Source: a virus
DNA: 50,338 nucleotides
IMG/VR virus record: IMGVR_UViG_2209111020_000005
Coordinates: 1 to 50,338 of that record
Reading direction: 5' to 3' (one strand)
Shown here: piece by piece, positions 31,519 to 38,017 of the stretch
Position numbering within the stretch: the stretch's first letter is position 1
Layout: each line of letters begins with the position of its first letter
Position numbers and translations under genes: made by a program
Notes under the pieces: generated by a model
Database searches by the model: none
Told to the model about the DNA's origin: nothing
The model's input: the letters and a program-made list of their open reading frames with translations, nothing else

Positions 31519-31736
31519 GTCGCTGCCTCTGGTTCAGGAAAAAATTCCATTTCTCGATATGCTGTGTAAACTTCTTTAATCGTCTTGCACTCATTTACCA
31601 GGTCAACATTTTCCTTGTCCAAAACAAATTTGTCGCTGAATTCTATGCTTCCGTCAAGTTTTTCACAGGTCATGTCGATATTTATTTTGCCTTCCATCTG
31701 TATAAATGCCTTTACTAAATCAACTTGAGCACTCAT
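31515..31736 (-). CDS. Hypothetical phage protein (73 aa)
   Basis: The protein begins MSAQVDLVKAFIQMEGKINI and has a short helical centre (DLVNECKTIKEVYTAYREME) and an acidic end. It overlaps recU by 4 bp and the next small gene by 4 bp. No family was recognised. Confidence 0.55.
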   Translation of the reverse strand: MSAQVDLVKAFIQMEGKINIDMTCEKLDGSIEFSDKFVLDKENVDLVNECKTIKEVYTAYREMEFFPEPEAAT

Positions 31737-32254
31737 GCTGTCACCCTCCCGGTAAGCAGCGGCCGCAGGTAATCCACAACGATCCCATTCCGGCTCTTCA
31801 CCTGCTCACAGTTTTCAGTAAACCATCCATAAGGTATACTCTTCCGACCTCCGAATGCCGCCTCTTTCCACCACTGTGAGAGTTGAACGGACGATAGGAT
31901 GAACGTCTCATTGTGCTTCACAAACCGCACCAGGAGGAACGCATGTCCGCCACAATTGCGGTATTTCTCAAGGAACCGCAGCTGGTGCTCCTTAACGTTT
32001 GCAAGCGGAAAGCTCGTCCTCTCCTTGGTCTCCTTCGCATCGAAGGCAAGCCCCCGACCGTTTAGGCAGCCGATAAAATCAACGGTTGATTTTTTCTCCG
32101 GGATCAGAGCCTTCATCTTCCCTTCATGGTCTCTGATGGGTTTGAATGGCGTAGCTACCTTCTGGATGACGGCAATGTTCTTGAGCCAGTACGAAAGATT
32201 GCTAGATTCAACTTCATGTTCCAGCTGCATGCCTCGGTTAGCGTATCTAACCAT
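31733..32254 (-). CDS. recU: RecU-type Holliday junction resolvase
   Basis: The 173 residues match RecU. The catalytic core is KSTVDFIGCLNGRGLAFDAK followed by ET (about 55-76), with the Asp and Glu metal ligands. The domain continues with HQLRFLEKYRNCGGHAFLLV, and the C-terminus has SIPYGWFTEN. The enzyme cuts Holliday junctions and would resolve recombination or replication intermediates of phage DNA, together with RecT and the RecF-like ATPase encoded further right. Confidence 0.9.
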   Translation of the reverse strand: MVRYANRGMQLEHEVESSNLSYWLKNIAVIQKVATPFKPIRDHEGKMKALIPEKKSTVDFIGCLNGRGLAFDAKETKERTSFPLANVKEHQLRFLEKYRNCGGHAFLLVRFVKHNETFILSSVQLSQWWKEAAFGGRKSIPYGWFTENCEQVKSRNGIVVDYLRPLLTGRVTA

Positions 32255-32407
32255 TCACTCACCTGATTTCTTTTCTCTGATTGACAATGGTTCAGCGTGT
32301 GACGGATATCGAAGCCACACTTCATCCAATTTATCGATGCAGTCTTGCAATGCTCCTGAGAAAACAATTCTTCCTGAGTTCTTGTTATAAAGCTCGTATT
32401 CTTCCAT
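32255..32407 (-). CDS. Small phage protein (50 aa)
   Basis: The frame from ATG 32407 to TGA 32255 ends exactly where recU starts. It encodes MEEYELYNKNSGRIVFSGAL then QDCIDKLDEVWLRYPSHAEP and a charged end. The pattern resembles short 'YELxNxxxGxxxxxGxxxEC' phage proteins of unknown function. Confidence 0.6.
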   Translation of the reverse strand: MEEYELYNKNSGRIVFSGALQDCIDKLDEVWLRYPSHAEPLSIREKKSGE

Positions 32408-32411
32408 GCCT

Positions 32412-32729
32412 TCACCCCCAGTGCGAGTTGTTTTTCAGCCGTTCAGGATACATTACTTTTCCTGGTTCCCCATACTTCTTCACAATCTCTTCCCGGCTCA
32501 TGTGATAGGTGATCAGTCCACCATCCAGTTTGTTTACCGGTATGAAATCTCCGTGATTTTCCTGCTTATGTCTTCCGCCTCTGAAAGGCGGCTTGCGTGT
32601 TAGATCGTGGATACTCATGCTTTTGCGGTTAATCCTTTTCTGGATTGTTTCCTTTGTCAGACCAATGCTTTCGGCATAATCAGCGTCTTCCTGCGAGATG
32701 ACGACATCATGATATTTGAATGCTTTCAT
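32412..32729 (-). CDS. Phage DNA-binding-like protein
   Basis: The 105-residue protein has a helix-turn-helix-like N-terminal part (DADYAESIGLTKETIQKRIN, about 16-35) and a second conserved piece (MSREEIVKKYGEPGKVMYPE). Related small proteins occur in early regions of Lactobacillales phages. A regulatory role is inferred only from the HTH look. Confidence 0.55.
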   Translation of the reverse strand: MKAFKYHDVVISQEDADYAESIGLTKETIQKRINRKSMSIHDLTRKPPFRGGRHKQENHGDFIPVNKLDGGLITYHMSREEIVKKYGEPGKVMYPERLKNNSHWG

Positions 32730-33073
32730 CAGCTATCACCTTCTGTCACATCCACGCGCTTGATGCTATCCGATCTGTTAAATCCATGCGGATATCTCTT
32801 TCTCAACTTCGCTATATTTGTTTCTGCTACTTCGTCCATTGCGATTCCACAAACTCTTGCGATCATTGACAGGTACCAGAGCACATCGCCCATTTCTTTA
32901 ATCAGATCATCACGGTCAAGATCATGACCATGAAATCGTACTTTCTTAATGATATCGGTGACTTCCCCTGATTCAGAGGAAATCCCCATTGCGTAATTTG
33001 CCATTTTATCCTTAACTGATAGTTTGCTATTATCTGTTTCAGCTGCATGATTTTGATATTCATTTAAATTCAT
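32729..33073 (-). CDS. MazG-like nucleotide pyrophosphohydrolase
   Basis: The 114 residues show the all-alpha NTP-PPase pattern: GISSESGEVTDIIKKVRFHG (about 30-49), with the ExxE pair, and EMGDVLWYLSMIAR (about 60-73), with the ExxD metal site. Such enzymes hydrolyse non-canonical or alarmone nucleotides; phage copies are thought to alter host nucleotide pools. It overlaps the downstream and upstream genes by 1-4 bp. Confidence 0.85.
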   Translation of the reverse strand: MNLNEYQNHAAETDNSKLSVKDKMANYAMGISSESGEVTDIIKKVRFHGHDLDRDDLIKEMGDVLWYLSMIARVCGIAMDEVAETNIAKLRKRYPHGFNRSDSIKRVDVTEGDS

Positions 33074-33324
33074 TTATTTTCTCCTCTCAACAGCTTGTCC
33101 TCTTTCAACGCGAAACTAATTCTGTCTCCGATTTCATAAGGCTGTATTGCTCTTTCGTCTGCATCACATAAATTCACAAATATATCCAAGTCTTTAAATT
33201 CTTTAATGAGTCGTTCGTTCTTCGCTCTCAGCCGTTCCACTTCGGATATGAGCCAATCATCTTCATCATGTGAAAGACCGCCTACAACTTGGTGGATCTT
33301 AATTGATTTCAGCCGATCACTCAT
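33070..33324 (-). CDS. Small coiled-coil phage protein, paralogue 1
   Basis: The 84 residues start MSDRLKSIKIHQVVGG, then DDWLISEVERLRAKNERLIK, a predicted coiled coil. The two upstream neighbours share the 'M(S/T/I)DRLKSLK ... DDxW...EIERLR' plan, so this is one of three tandem paralogues. The function is unknown. Confidence 0.6.
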   Translation of the reverse strand: MSDRLKSIKIHQVVGGLSHDEDDWLISEVERLRAKNERLIKEFKDLDIFVNLCDADERAIQPYEIGDRISFALKEDKLLRGENK

Positions 33325-33499
33325 GCTCTCTCACCTCAAATTTTCCTTGTTTTAACAGCATGTCCTCTTCCAACGATTCTTTTCTCAATCTCTCAATCTC
33401 CGCTACCATCCAATCACCGTCATTCCGACGCATCCAGATAAACTGCCGGTCTTTTTGCATTTTTATGTGATCTTTCAAACTTTTCAGGCGATCAATCAT
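33317..33499 (-). CDS. Small coiled-coil phage protein, paralogue 2
   Basis: Starting at ATG 33499 behind AGGTGATTGTCTTG, the 60 residues begin MIDRLKSLKDHIKMQKDRQF and have NDGDWMVAEIERLRKESLEE. They align with both neighbours, sharing the MxDRLKSLK start and the D-x-W-x4-EIERLR motif. It overlaps the next gene by 8 bp. Confidence 0.6.
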   Translation of the reverse strand: MIDRLKSLKDHIKMQKDRQFIWMRRNDGDWMVAEIERLRKESLEEDMLLKQGKFEVREHE

Positions 33500-33728
33500 C
33501 AAGACAATCACCTGCTATGGCGTCATCTTCTATGGCTCCGCATATTTTGTCAGCCAAAATCGCCGGATGATCGTATTTCCTATAAGCATCAACGACCTTA
33601 TTCTTAAACGATCTCTGCCACTCGATTTCTTTAACAGCCCACTTTAAATCATCTTTCCGGATTACAGCGACTGTATTGTTTTTATTCAGTTCGAGTTGAT
33701 GCTTCAGGTAGGGTATCCGATCAGTCAT
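33492..33728 (-). CDS. Small coiled-coil phage protein, paralogue 3
   Basis: The start at ATG 33728 is chosen by alignment to the paralogues (another ATG lies at 33737). The 78 residues begin MTDRIPYLKHQLELNKNNTV and have KDDLKWAVKEIEWQRSFKNK, then an acidic tail. It is the most diverged of the three tandem copies. Confidence 0.55.
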   Translation of the reverse strand: MTDRIPYLKHQLELNKNNTVAVIRKDDLKWAVKEIEWQRSFKNKVVDAYRKYDHPAILADKICGAIEDDAIAGDCLDD

Positions 33729-34110
33729 AGTCATCATCCCGAATCTTTTCTAGCTTAGTTCTTCTATCCACTTTGTCATCATCTTGTTCTAACCAGTCCT
33801 TCACGTCTGGATGCTCTTTGGCAATGATCTCTGCTGTTTGAAAAGCTATCTCGTATCTCGTAATCCCATGTTTTTTACCGTGTAGAATATCTTCAAGATA
33901 CATTCTCAGTTCTTTCCTCGGGCTGAGCGGATTGACGATATTCTTTCCGGACTTGATAGCGGCGATCCAATCCTCCAATTCATCCATATCTGGATAGGCA
34001 TTAAATTCATCAACTGCTAAAAATATATTTTGAGCAGTCGGTCCAAAATTTACGTTAAGTTTTCTTAATACTTCATCTGGAACTGCATCTTTCAGCATAT
34101 ATTCACTCAT
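33721..34110 (-). CDS. Hypothetical acidic phage protein
   Basis: From ATG 34110 (behind GAAGGGAGCAAGAACG) the 129 residues begin MSEYMLKDAVPDEVLRKLNV, with KELRMYLEDILHGKKHGITR in the middle and an acidic, charged end. No family was recognised. It is part of the packed leftward early operon. Confidence 0.55.
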   Translation of the reverse strand: MSEYMLKDAVPDEVLRKLNVNFGPTAQNIFLAVDEFNAYPDMDELEDWIAAIKSGKNIVNPLSPRKELRMYLEDILHGKKHGITRYEIAFQTAEIIAKEHPDVKDWLEQDDDKVDRRTKLEKIRDDDYD

Positions 34111-34185
34111 CGTTCTTGCTCCCTTCCTCATCATCAACAATGCTCTGGTGCAATCTCTCAATCTCGATTTTTGAAATAATGATCG

Positions 34186-34365
34186 TTACCTTCCGCCGTC
34201 AATATATTCATTGCTCCATTCCTGCCATTGGTTTTCAAGAAACTTATCAATATCGGTATCAACTTCCGGGTCATATCCAAGTTCTTCAAGCGTTAATGTT
34301 TCATCTTGGTCTGACCCAACAAGGCCAATTGATAGGGAAAACCTAACTTTGGTTTGTGGATTCAT
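34186..34365 (-). CDS. Small acidic phage protein (59 aa)
   Basis: The frame from ATG 34365 to TAA 34186 encodes MNPQTKVRFSLSIGLVGSDQ, then DETLTLEELGYDPEVDTDID and an acidic tail. It is like the short 'RFxLSTGYVGxxxEExxxLEELG' proteins widespread in Firmicutes phages (DUF7167-like by resemblance). It overlaps the upstream stop by 4 bp. Confidence 0.6.
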   Translation of the reverse strand: MNPQTKVRFSLSIGLVGSDQDETLTLEELGYDPEVDTDIDKFLENQWQEWSNEYIDGGR

Positions 34366-34547
34366 TTCTCCGCCTCCTCAATCAGCTTCTTGATCTCGTC
34401 ATATGATTCAGAAACACTATAGGGCGGATATTCTTCTGTACAACTTGGAGTGACCACAGTATTTTCTGATATGCTCTCGATAAGATTGATATTTATTGAG
34501 AATGGATCGCCGCCATCTTTTACATGAAGTTCAATAAACCCTTTCAT
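34362..34547 (-). CDS. FlbD-like small phage protein
   Basis: The 61 residues begin MKGFIELHVKDGGDPFSINI and end SVSESYDEIKKLIEEAEK. This is the 'FIxLxxxxGxxxxINxxxIxxIxxxxxxxTxVxxxxxxYxVxESxxEIxxLI' plan shared by FlbD-like phage proteins, which have no established role in phages. It follows the 50-residue gene by 13 bp. Confidence 0.6.
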   Translation of the reverse strand: MKGFIELHVKDGGDPFSININLIESISENTVVTPSCTEEYPPYSVSESYDEIKKLIEEAEK

Positions 34548-34560
34548 TTAGCTCCGCCTT

Positions 34561-34713
34561 CTATCTCCGGTATTCCACACAGGCTTCTCGTATCTGATGC
34601 TCTAGCCGTTCCAGTGAGCAAAACGGATAATCAGTCCGCTGTAGGATCCTTTGGCAGGTTGATTCATCCGCACCCGGAAGCTCATTCCGTACAATGTCGT
34701 ATGTGGCTTTCAT
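34561..34713 (-). CDS. Small phage protein (50 aa)
   Basis: The frame from ATG 34713 to TAG 34561 encodes MKATYDIVRNELPGADESTC, then QRILQRTDYPFCSLERLEHQ and a short charged end. It overlaps the upstream 54-residue gene by 32 bp. No family was recognised. Confidence 0.5.
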   Translation of the reverse strand: MKATYDIVRNELPGADESTCQRILQRTDYPFCSLERLEHQIREACVEYRR

Positions 34714-34846
34714 GAGGGATTGCCTCCGCTATCTCTGCCATGTACTCCTGATACCACCGATCATTTTCTTCATCCGTCGGCAATGGTTTGCTGTAATCCG
34801 GCTGGATCCGGAAAACTCCGGGCATGATCTCCTGTACTTGGTTCAT
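34682..34846 (-). CDS. Small phage protein (54 aa)
   Basis: The frame from ATG 34846 (behind GAGGGTGATCAA) to TGA 34682 encodes MNQVQEIMPGVFRIQPDYSK, then PLPTDEENDRWYQEYMAEIA. It lies 12 bp after the helicase-loader gene and is probably co-expressed with it. The function is unknown. Confidence 0.5.
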   Translation of the reverse strand: MNQVQEIMPGVFRIQPDYSKPLPTDEENDRWYQEYMAEIAEAIPHESHIRHCTE

Positions 34847-34858
34847 TTGATCACCCTC

Positions 34859-35671
34859 TCAAAACCGCTTTTTACGATAATCCGGACCGTCCATGATGAT
34901 GATCTCCGTGTCCTCCATCATCCGGGAAAAGTTCCGGGAATTGATTTTCTTTTCCAAATCCGCACTGTTCAGGTTCGTCGTGTAGATCGTATGTCGTCCG
35001 CTTCGGCTGTCCATGAGTTCAAACAGTTTGCTCTGCGTCCAGTTGTCCTGATCGCTTCTCAGGTTCGTGTATTCCGTCCCTACGTCGTCCAGGACAAGCA
35101 GATCGACGCGCTGGATAATATCCATCAGGTCTTCCTCATTCCAGCGTGATTCGCGGTTGTATGTTGCCTTGATCTTGGTCAACAGCTTTGGTGTGCTTAA
35201 AAACAGACAGGTACGTCCTGATGCCAGCAAAAGCTTCACCGCCGCGACAGACAGGTGACTTTTTCCGGTTCCGTATGATCCTTTCAGCAACAGATTTTTG
35301 GACTCTTGCGGATCGAAGTTCTGCACGAATTGATAGATTTTGTTTCTTGCAAACTTCAATTCCGGTGTCGGAGGCTGATAGTTTTCAAACGTCGCTTTTT
35401 GTAAGGACCGGTTGATTAGCGAGTTGCTGTCGAACATATCCTGTGCTTTGCGGTCCATCATCGCCTGATGGGTTTTTACCGCCTGGTTGGCAAGCTCAAT
35501 GTCCTCGCACCGGCAGCCGACGTTTTTGATAAATGTCTCGCCTTTATGCGGCCCGAACGGGATCACAAACTCGGTCTGCTGGACTGTCTCGCCGCAGCCT
35601 GGACACTGAAACTCTTTCAGAACCCTGCTTCTCGGTGTTCGGAACCCTGTTACTTCTGCTGCCGTTTCCAT
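34859..35671 (-). CDS. DnaC-like helicase loader ATPase
   Basis: The 270-residue protein has an N-terminal zinc-binding-like segment (FQCPGCGET ... GCRCEDIE), a linker, and a AAA+ core. The core contains Walker A LKGSYGTGKSHLSVAAVKLL (about 127-146), Walker B LLVLDDVGTE, and a sensor region YTTNLNS. It would load the replicative helicase at the phage origin together with the initiator genes next to it. It follows the 111-residue gene by 11 bp. Confidence 0.88.
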   Translation of the reverse strand: METAAEVTGFRTPRSRVLKEFQCPGCGETVQQTEFVIPFGPHKGETFIKNVGCRCEDIELANQAVKTHQAMMDRKAQDMFDSNSLINRSLQKATFENYQPPTPELKFARNKIYQFVQNFDPQESKNLLLKGSYGTGKSHLSVAAVKLLLASGRTCLFLSTPKLLTKIKATYNRESRWNEEDLMDIIQRVDLLVLDDVGTEYTNLRSDQDNWTQSKLFELMDSRSGRHTIYTTNLNSADLEKKINSRNFSRMMEDTEIIIMDGPDYRKKRF

Positions 35672-35682
35672 CGGTCAACCCC

Positions 35683-36018
35683 CTAAAAGCCGTATTTCTG
35701 CTTGCTTTTTTCCCGTTCCTCGAGGGAAACAATATTGTCTCCCCTTGGCTGCCTTGGATTACCACGATCCATCTGCTGCTGTTCGATCTGGCTGGCTTGC
35801 TGAACGGTATGAGCTCCTAGCTTTCGCCAGTATTCAAGGCGGTTGTAAACAAACCTCCAGGTGTGTCCGTTACCGCGAACAGCAACTTTAATTCCATATT
35901 CGATCACGGCCTTTGGATCATCAAAACCAAACTTGGAAAAAATGTCGTTGATGTCCTCGTTCAATGTCTCAGTGATCCCATTGACGCCAATCAGTTTATT
36001 TTTTATGAGCTTGTCCAC
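35683..36018 (-). CDS. Replication-associated protein, C-terminal half of a split initiator?
   Basis: GTG 36018 follows GAGAGGA. The 111 residues begin MDKLIKNKLIGVNGITETLN and have KFGFDDPKAVIEYGIKVAVR and WRFVYNRLEYWRKLGAHTV, a DnaD/DnaB_2-like helical pattern. The gene overlaps the initiator gene by 16 bp in another frame. In many phages these two parts are one protein, so this may be a natural split or an old frameshift. Confidence 0.6.
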   Translation of the reverse strand: MDKLIKNKLIGVNGITETLNEDINDIFSKFGFDDPKAVIEYGIKVAVRGNGHTWRFVYNRLEYWRKLGAHTVQQASQIEQQQMDRGNPRQPRGDNIVSLEEREKSKQKYGF

Positions 36019-36545
36019 GATGGAATCCTCTCGCGCGCCCTCATCCTCATTTCTTTTAATCTTTTCTTTTCTTTACTTTCCTTTACTTTCCTTTCCTTTA
36101 ATGCATTGCGTTCGCTATCCATTTGCATTGCGTCTGCATTGCATTCGCTATGCGGTTGCATCGAACCCGCGTCAGTACTGGGTTTGTTCCAACGCTTACG
36201 AGCCGCTTTGCGTGCCTTTTCGGACTTTTTATCCTTGTTTTCCATGCGTTTTATTAGCGAATCTGACCAGATAAAATCATCATCTTCATGGAGCAACCCG
36301 AACTCGTTTATGCATGCATCTACAAAGTCATGCGCCGCATTGCATTCGCATTGCATCTGCATTGCTAACGCATCATAAAGATGCTTTGTCTTTTCTAGCT
36401 TGTATCCGTCTTCGTCTCGGAGAATCTCGATCAGGCACCAATACCGTCCATATCCTTCCATACCGTAAGCAGCACGCATTGCTAAAATCTTAGGATCATA
36501 TCGGGCATTGCTGTCATGGCTGAAATAATAAGCATCTTTAGCCAC
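36003..36545 (-). CDS. Replication initiator with Lin1244/DUF4373 domain
   Basis: The 180-residue protein opens with AYYFSHDSNARYDPKILAMR and RAAYGMEGYGRYWCLIEILR (about 4-43), the hallmark of the Lin1244/Lin1753 (DUF4373) domain of Gram-positive phage initiators. The middle is a Cys/Met/Gln/Asn-rich stretch (AMQMQCECNA, ECNADAMQMD), followed by a Lys/Arg-rich tail. It probably binds the phage origin. Its repeated GCATTGC/GCATTCGC words on the plus strand could double as origin iterons. Confidence 0.75.
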   Translation of the reverse strand: MAKDAYYFSHDSNARYDPKILAMRAAYGMEGYGRYWCLIEILRDEDGYKLEKTKHLYDALAMQMQCECNAAHDFVDACINEFGLLHEDDDFIWSDSLIKRMENKDKKSEKARKAARKRWNKPSTDAGSMQPHSECNADAMQMDSERNALKERKVKESKEKKRLKEMRMRARERIPSWTSS

Positions 36546-36560
36546 TCTAACCCCTCCTTT

Positions 36561-37259
36561 CTACGCGATAAAAACCATCTTTCCAGTCAGTTCTTCAATC
36601 TCTCGCTTAAAACGTTCTGCGTCGCTGTTATTGTCACTCAGATGCAGCAGCCAGATCTCTTTGACTGCTGATAAGTCATTAGCCTGCAAAAACTCTTTCA
36701 CATGTTCCAGGCTGAAATGAGATTTCAGAAGCCGATTCTTCAGGACTCCTGGCACCCGTCCTGCCTCAATATTCTGGTTCAGGATATCTACTGAGTAATT
36801 GCACTCAAGCATGATGTGTGTGAGTCTCTGAAACTTGTATTTGATGTAGTACGTGTCGGTAGCAAATAAAAGCTTATCTCCCGACTGGTCCGTGATTAGA
36901 AATCCCAAGGGCTCAGCGGCATCGTGTTCCGTGTCAAAAGGTAGAATGATAAGATCACCGATTTTAAACTGCTGCTTAGCTTTCATGATCTTCACGTGAT
37001 GCCCTGCCAGCCCCAGTGCGGCTGCTGTTCCCTCACTGGTATAAATATCAATCCCGGACTTTAAAACGTCCTGAGCGGCCCTGCTGTGATCTCCATGTTC
37101 ATGGGAAATGAGGCAACCATCAATATCTGTCAAATGATAATCCAGCGCCTTATGGATCAGCTTTATGGGTATCCCACATTCCAGAAGCAGGGACGTTGTG
37201 CCGTCCCGTATGCGGTAGGCGTTGCCTTTGCTCCCTGAAGCGATGACTTTTATATCCAT
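36561..37259 (-). CDS. MBL-fold metallohydrolase
   Basis: The 232 residues have the metallo-beta-lactamase fold signature: SGSKGNAYRI near the start, ISHEHGDHSRAA (about 51-62) with the HxHxDH zinc motif, then LLFATDTYY and LLHLSDNNSD. Such proteins are common in Firmicutes phage recombination modules beside RecT, probably as nucleases or phosphodiesterases. It overlaps recT by 1 bp. Confidence 0.85.
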   Translation of the reverse strand: MDIKVIASGSKGNAYRIRDGTTSLLLECGIPIKLIHKALDYHLTDIDGCLISHEHGDHSRAAQDVLKSGIDIYTSEGTAAALGLAGHHVKIMKAKQQFKIGDLIILPFDTEHDAAEPLGFLITDQSGDKLLFATDTYYIKYKFQRLTHIMLECNYSVDILNQNIEAGRVPGVLKNRLLKSHFSLEHVKEFLQANDLSAVKEIWLLHLSDNNSDAERFKREIEELTGKMVFIA

Positions 37260-38017
37260 CAGAACGGCGCCTTCATTTGTTCATCCTTGTCGAATTCAGC
37301 AGCAGGATCATCTTGCTCTGCCTTTGTGGATGGAACAGGGTGAGATTTTTCTTTAGACTGCTCACGTTCTGGCTCCGGTTTGATGTCGATGATTTCCTGA
37401 TTAGCCTTTTGACGGACTTCTTGATCCACCTCATGAGTGATGTCTTTTCTACCGGCATCTGGCGCTTCTTCATCGGTGTACATATTGCCAAGATTGCCTG
37501 GAAAGGCTTCTCTCATGGCGTTCACAATCGCAGTCTTACGGATCATGTTCATTGGCATTTGTTTCCAGGTAGCCTGTCCCTTAGAAAACTCAGAAAAACT
37601 GATTTGCACCTTAATTGGCACCTTCCGGTCATTCCGGAAGACACGGGCCCAGCCACCAAGAAGTGTGTCCGTTGGAAGCATCACAGCGCCTTCGATATTC
37701 TCAATCTTTCCGTCGCGTTCAACGACAATTCCGGCTTCCAGTCCGGTGTAGTGATCATTGGCCTCAGCACGCTTCATAAATGCTTCCTTGCTTGTGATGA
37801 TCTGTGCTGGTGCCCCTTTAAACTTGACCAGGTAAGCTTCATTGAGAAATGGATTCAGCTGCTGATACTTGCACAGGTTCAGAAACATTACGATTTCCTG
37901 ATTAGTTACCTCTGCATTACCACGCACCAGGTACTGAGCAACCATCTGACCGGATAGTTTGACTTGCTGTCCGTTGGCCTCATATTCAATGGAATGGTTC
38001 ATCAGATCGTTTGCCAT
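37259..38017 (-). CDS. recT: RecT-type single-strand annealing protein
   Basis: The 252-residue protein matches RecT/Bet: EIVMFLNLCKYQQLNPFLNE (about 41-60), AYLVKFKGAPAQIITSKEAF, and MPMNMIRKTAIVNAMREAFP (about 153-172). The C-terminus is acidic and Gln/Glu-rich. It anneals complementary strands in phage recombination. It is immediately followed by the MBL gene and preceded by the SMC-like ATPase gene, forming one module. Confidence 0.92.
   Translation of the reverse strand: MANDLMNHSIEYEANGQQVKLSGQMVAQYLVRGNAEVTNQEIVMFLNLCKYQQLNPFLNEAYLVKFKGAPAQIITSKEAFMKRAEANDHYTGLEAGIVVERDGKIENIEGAVMLPTDTLLGGWARVFRNDRKVPIKVQISFSEFSKGQATWKQMPMNMIRKTAIVNAMREAFPGNLGNMYTDEEAPDAGRKDITHEVDQEVRQKANQEIIDIKPEPEREQSKEKSHPVPSTKAEQDDPAAEFDKDEQMKAPF

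Noticed and set aside
34100-34190. Short frame with ISKIEIERLHQSIVDDEEGS between two early genes
   Set aside because: It has no ATG, GTG or TTG start; only rare ATT or ATC codons follow a possible ribosome binding site, so it was not listed as a gene.
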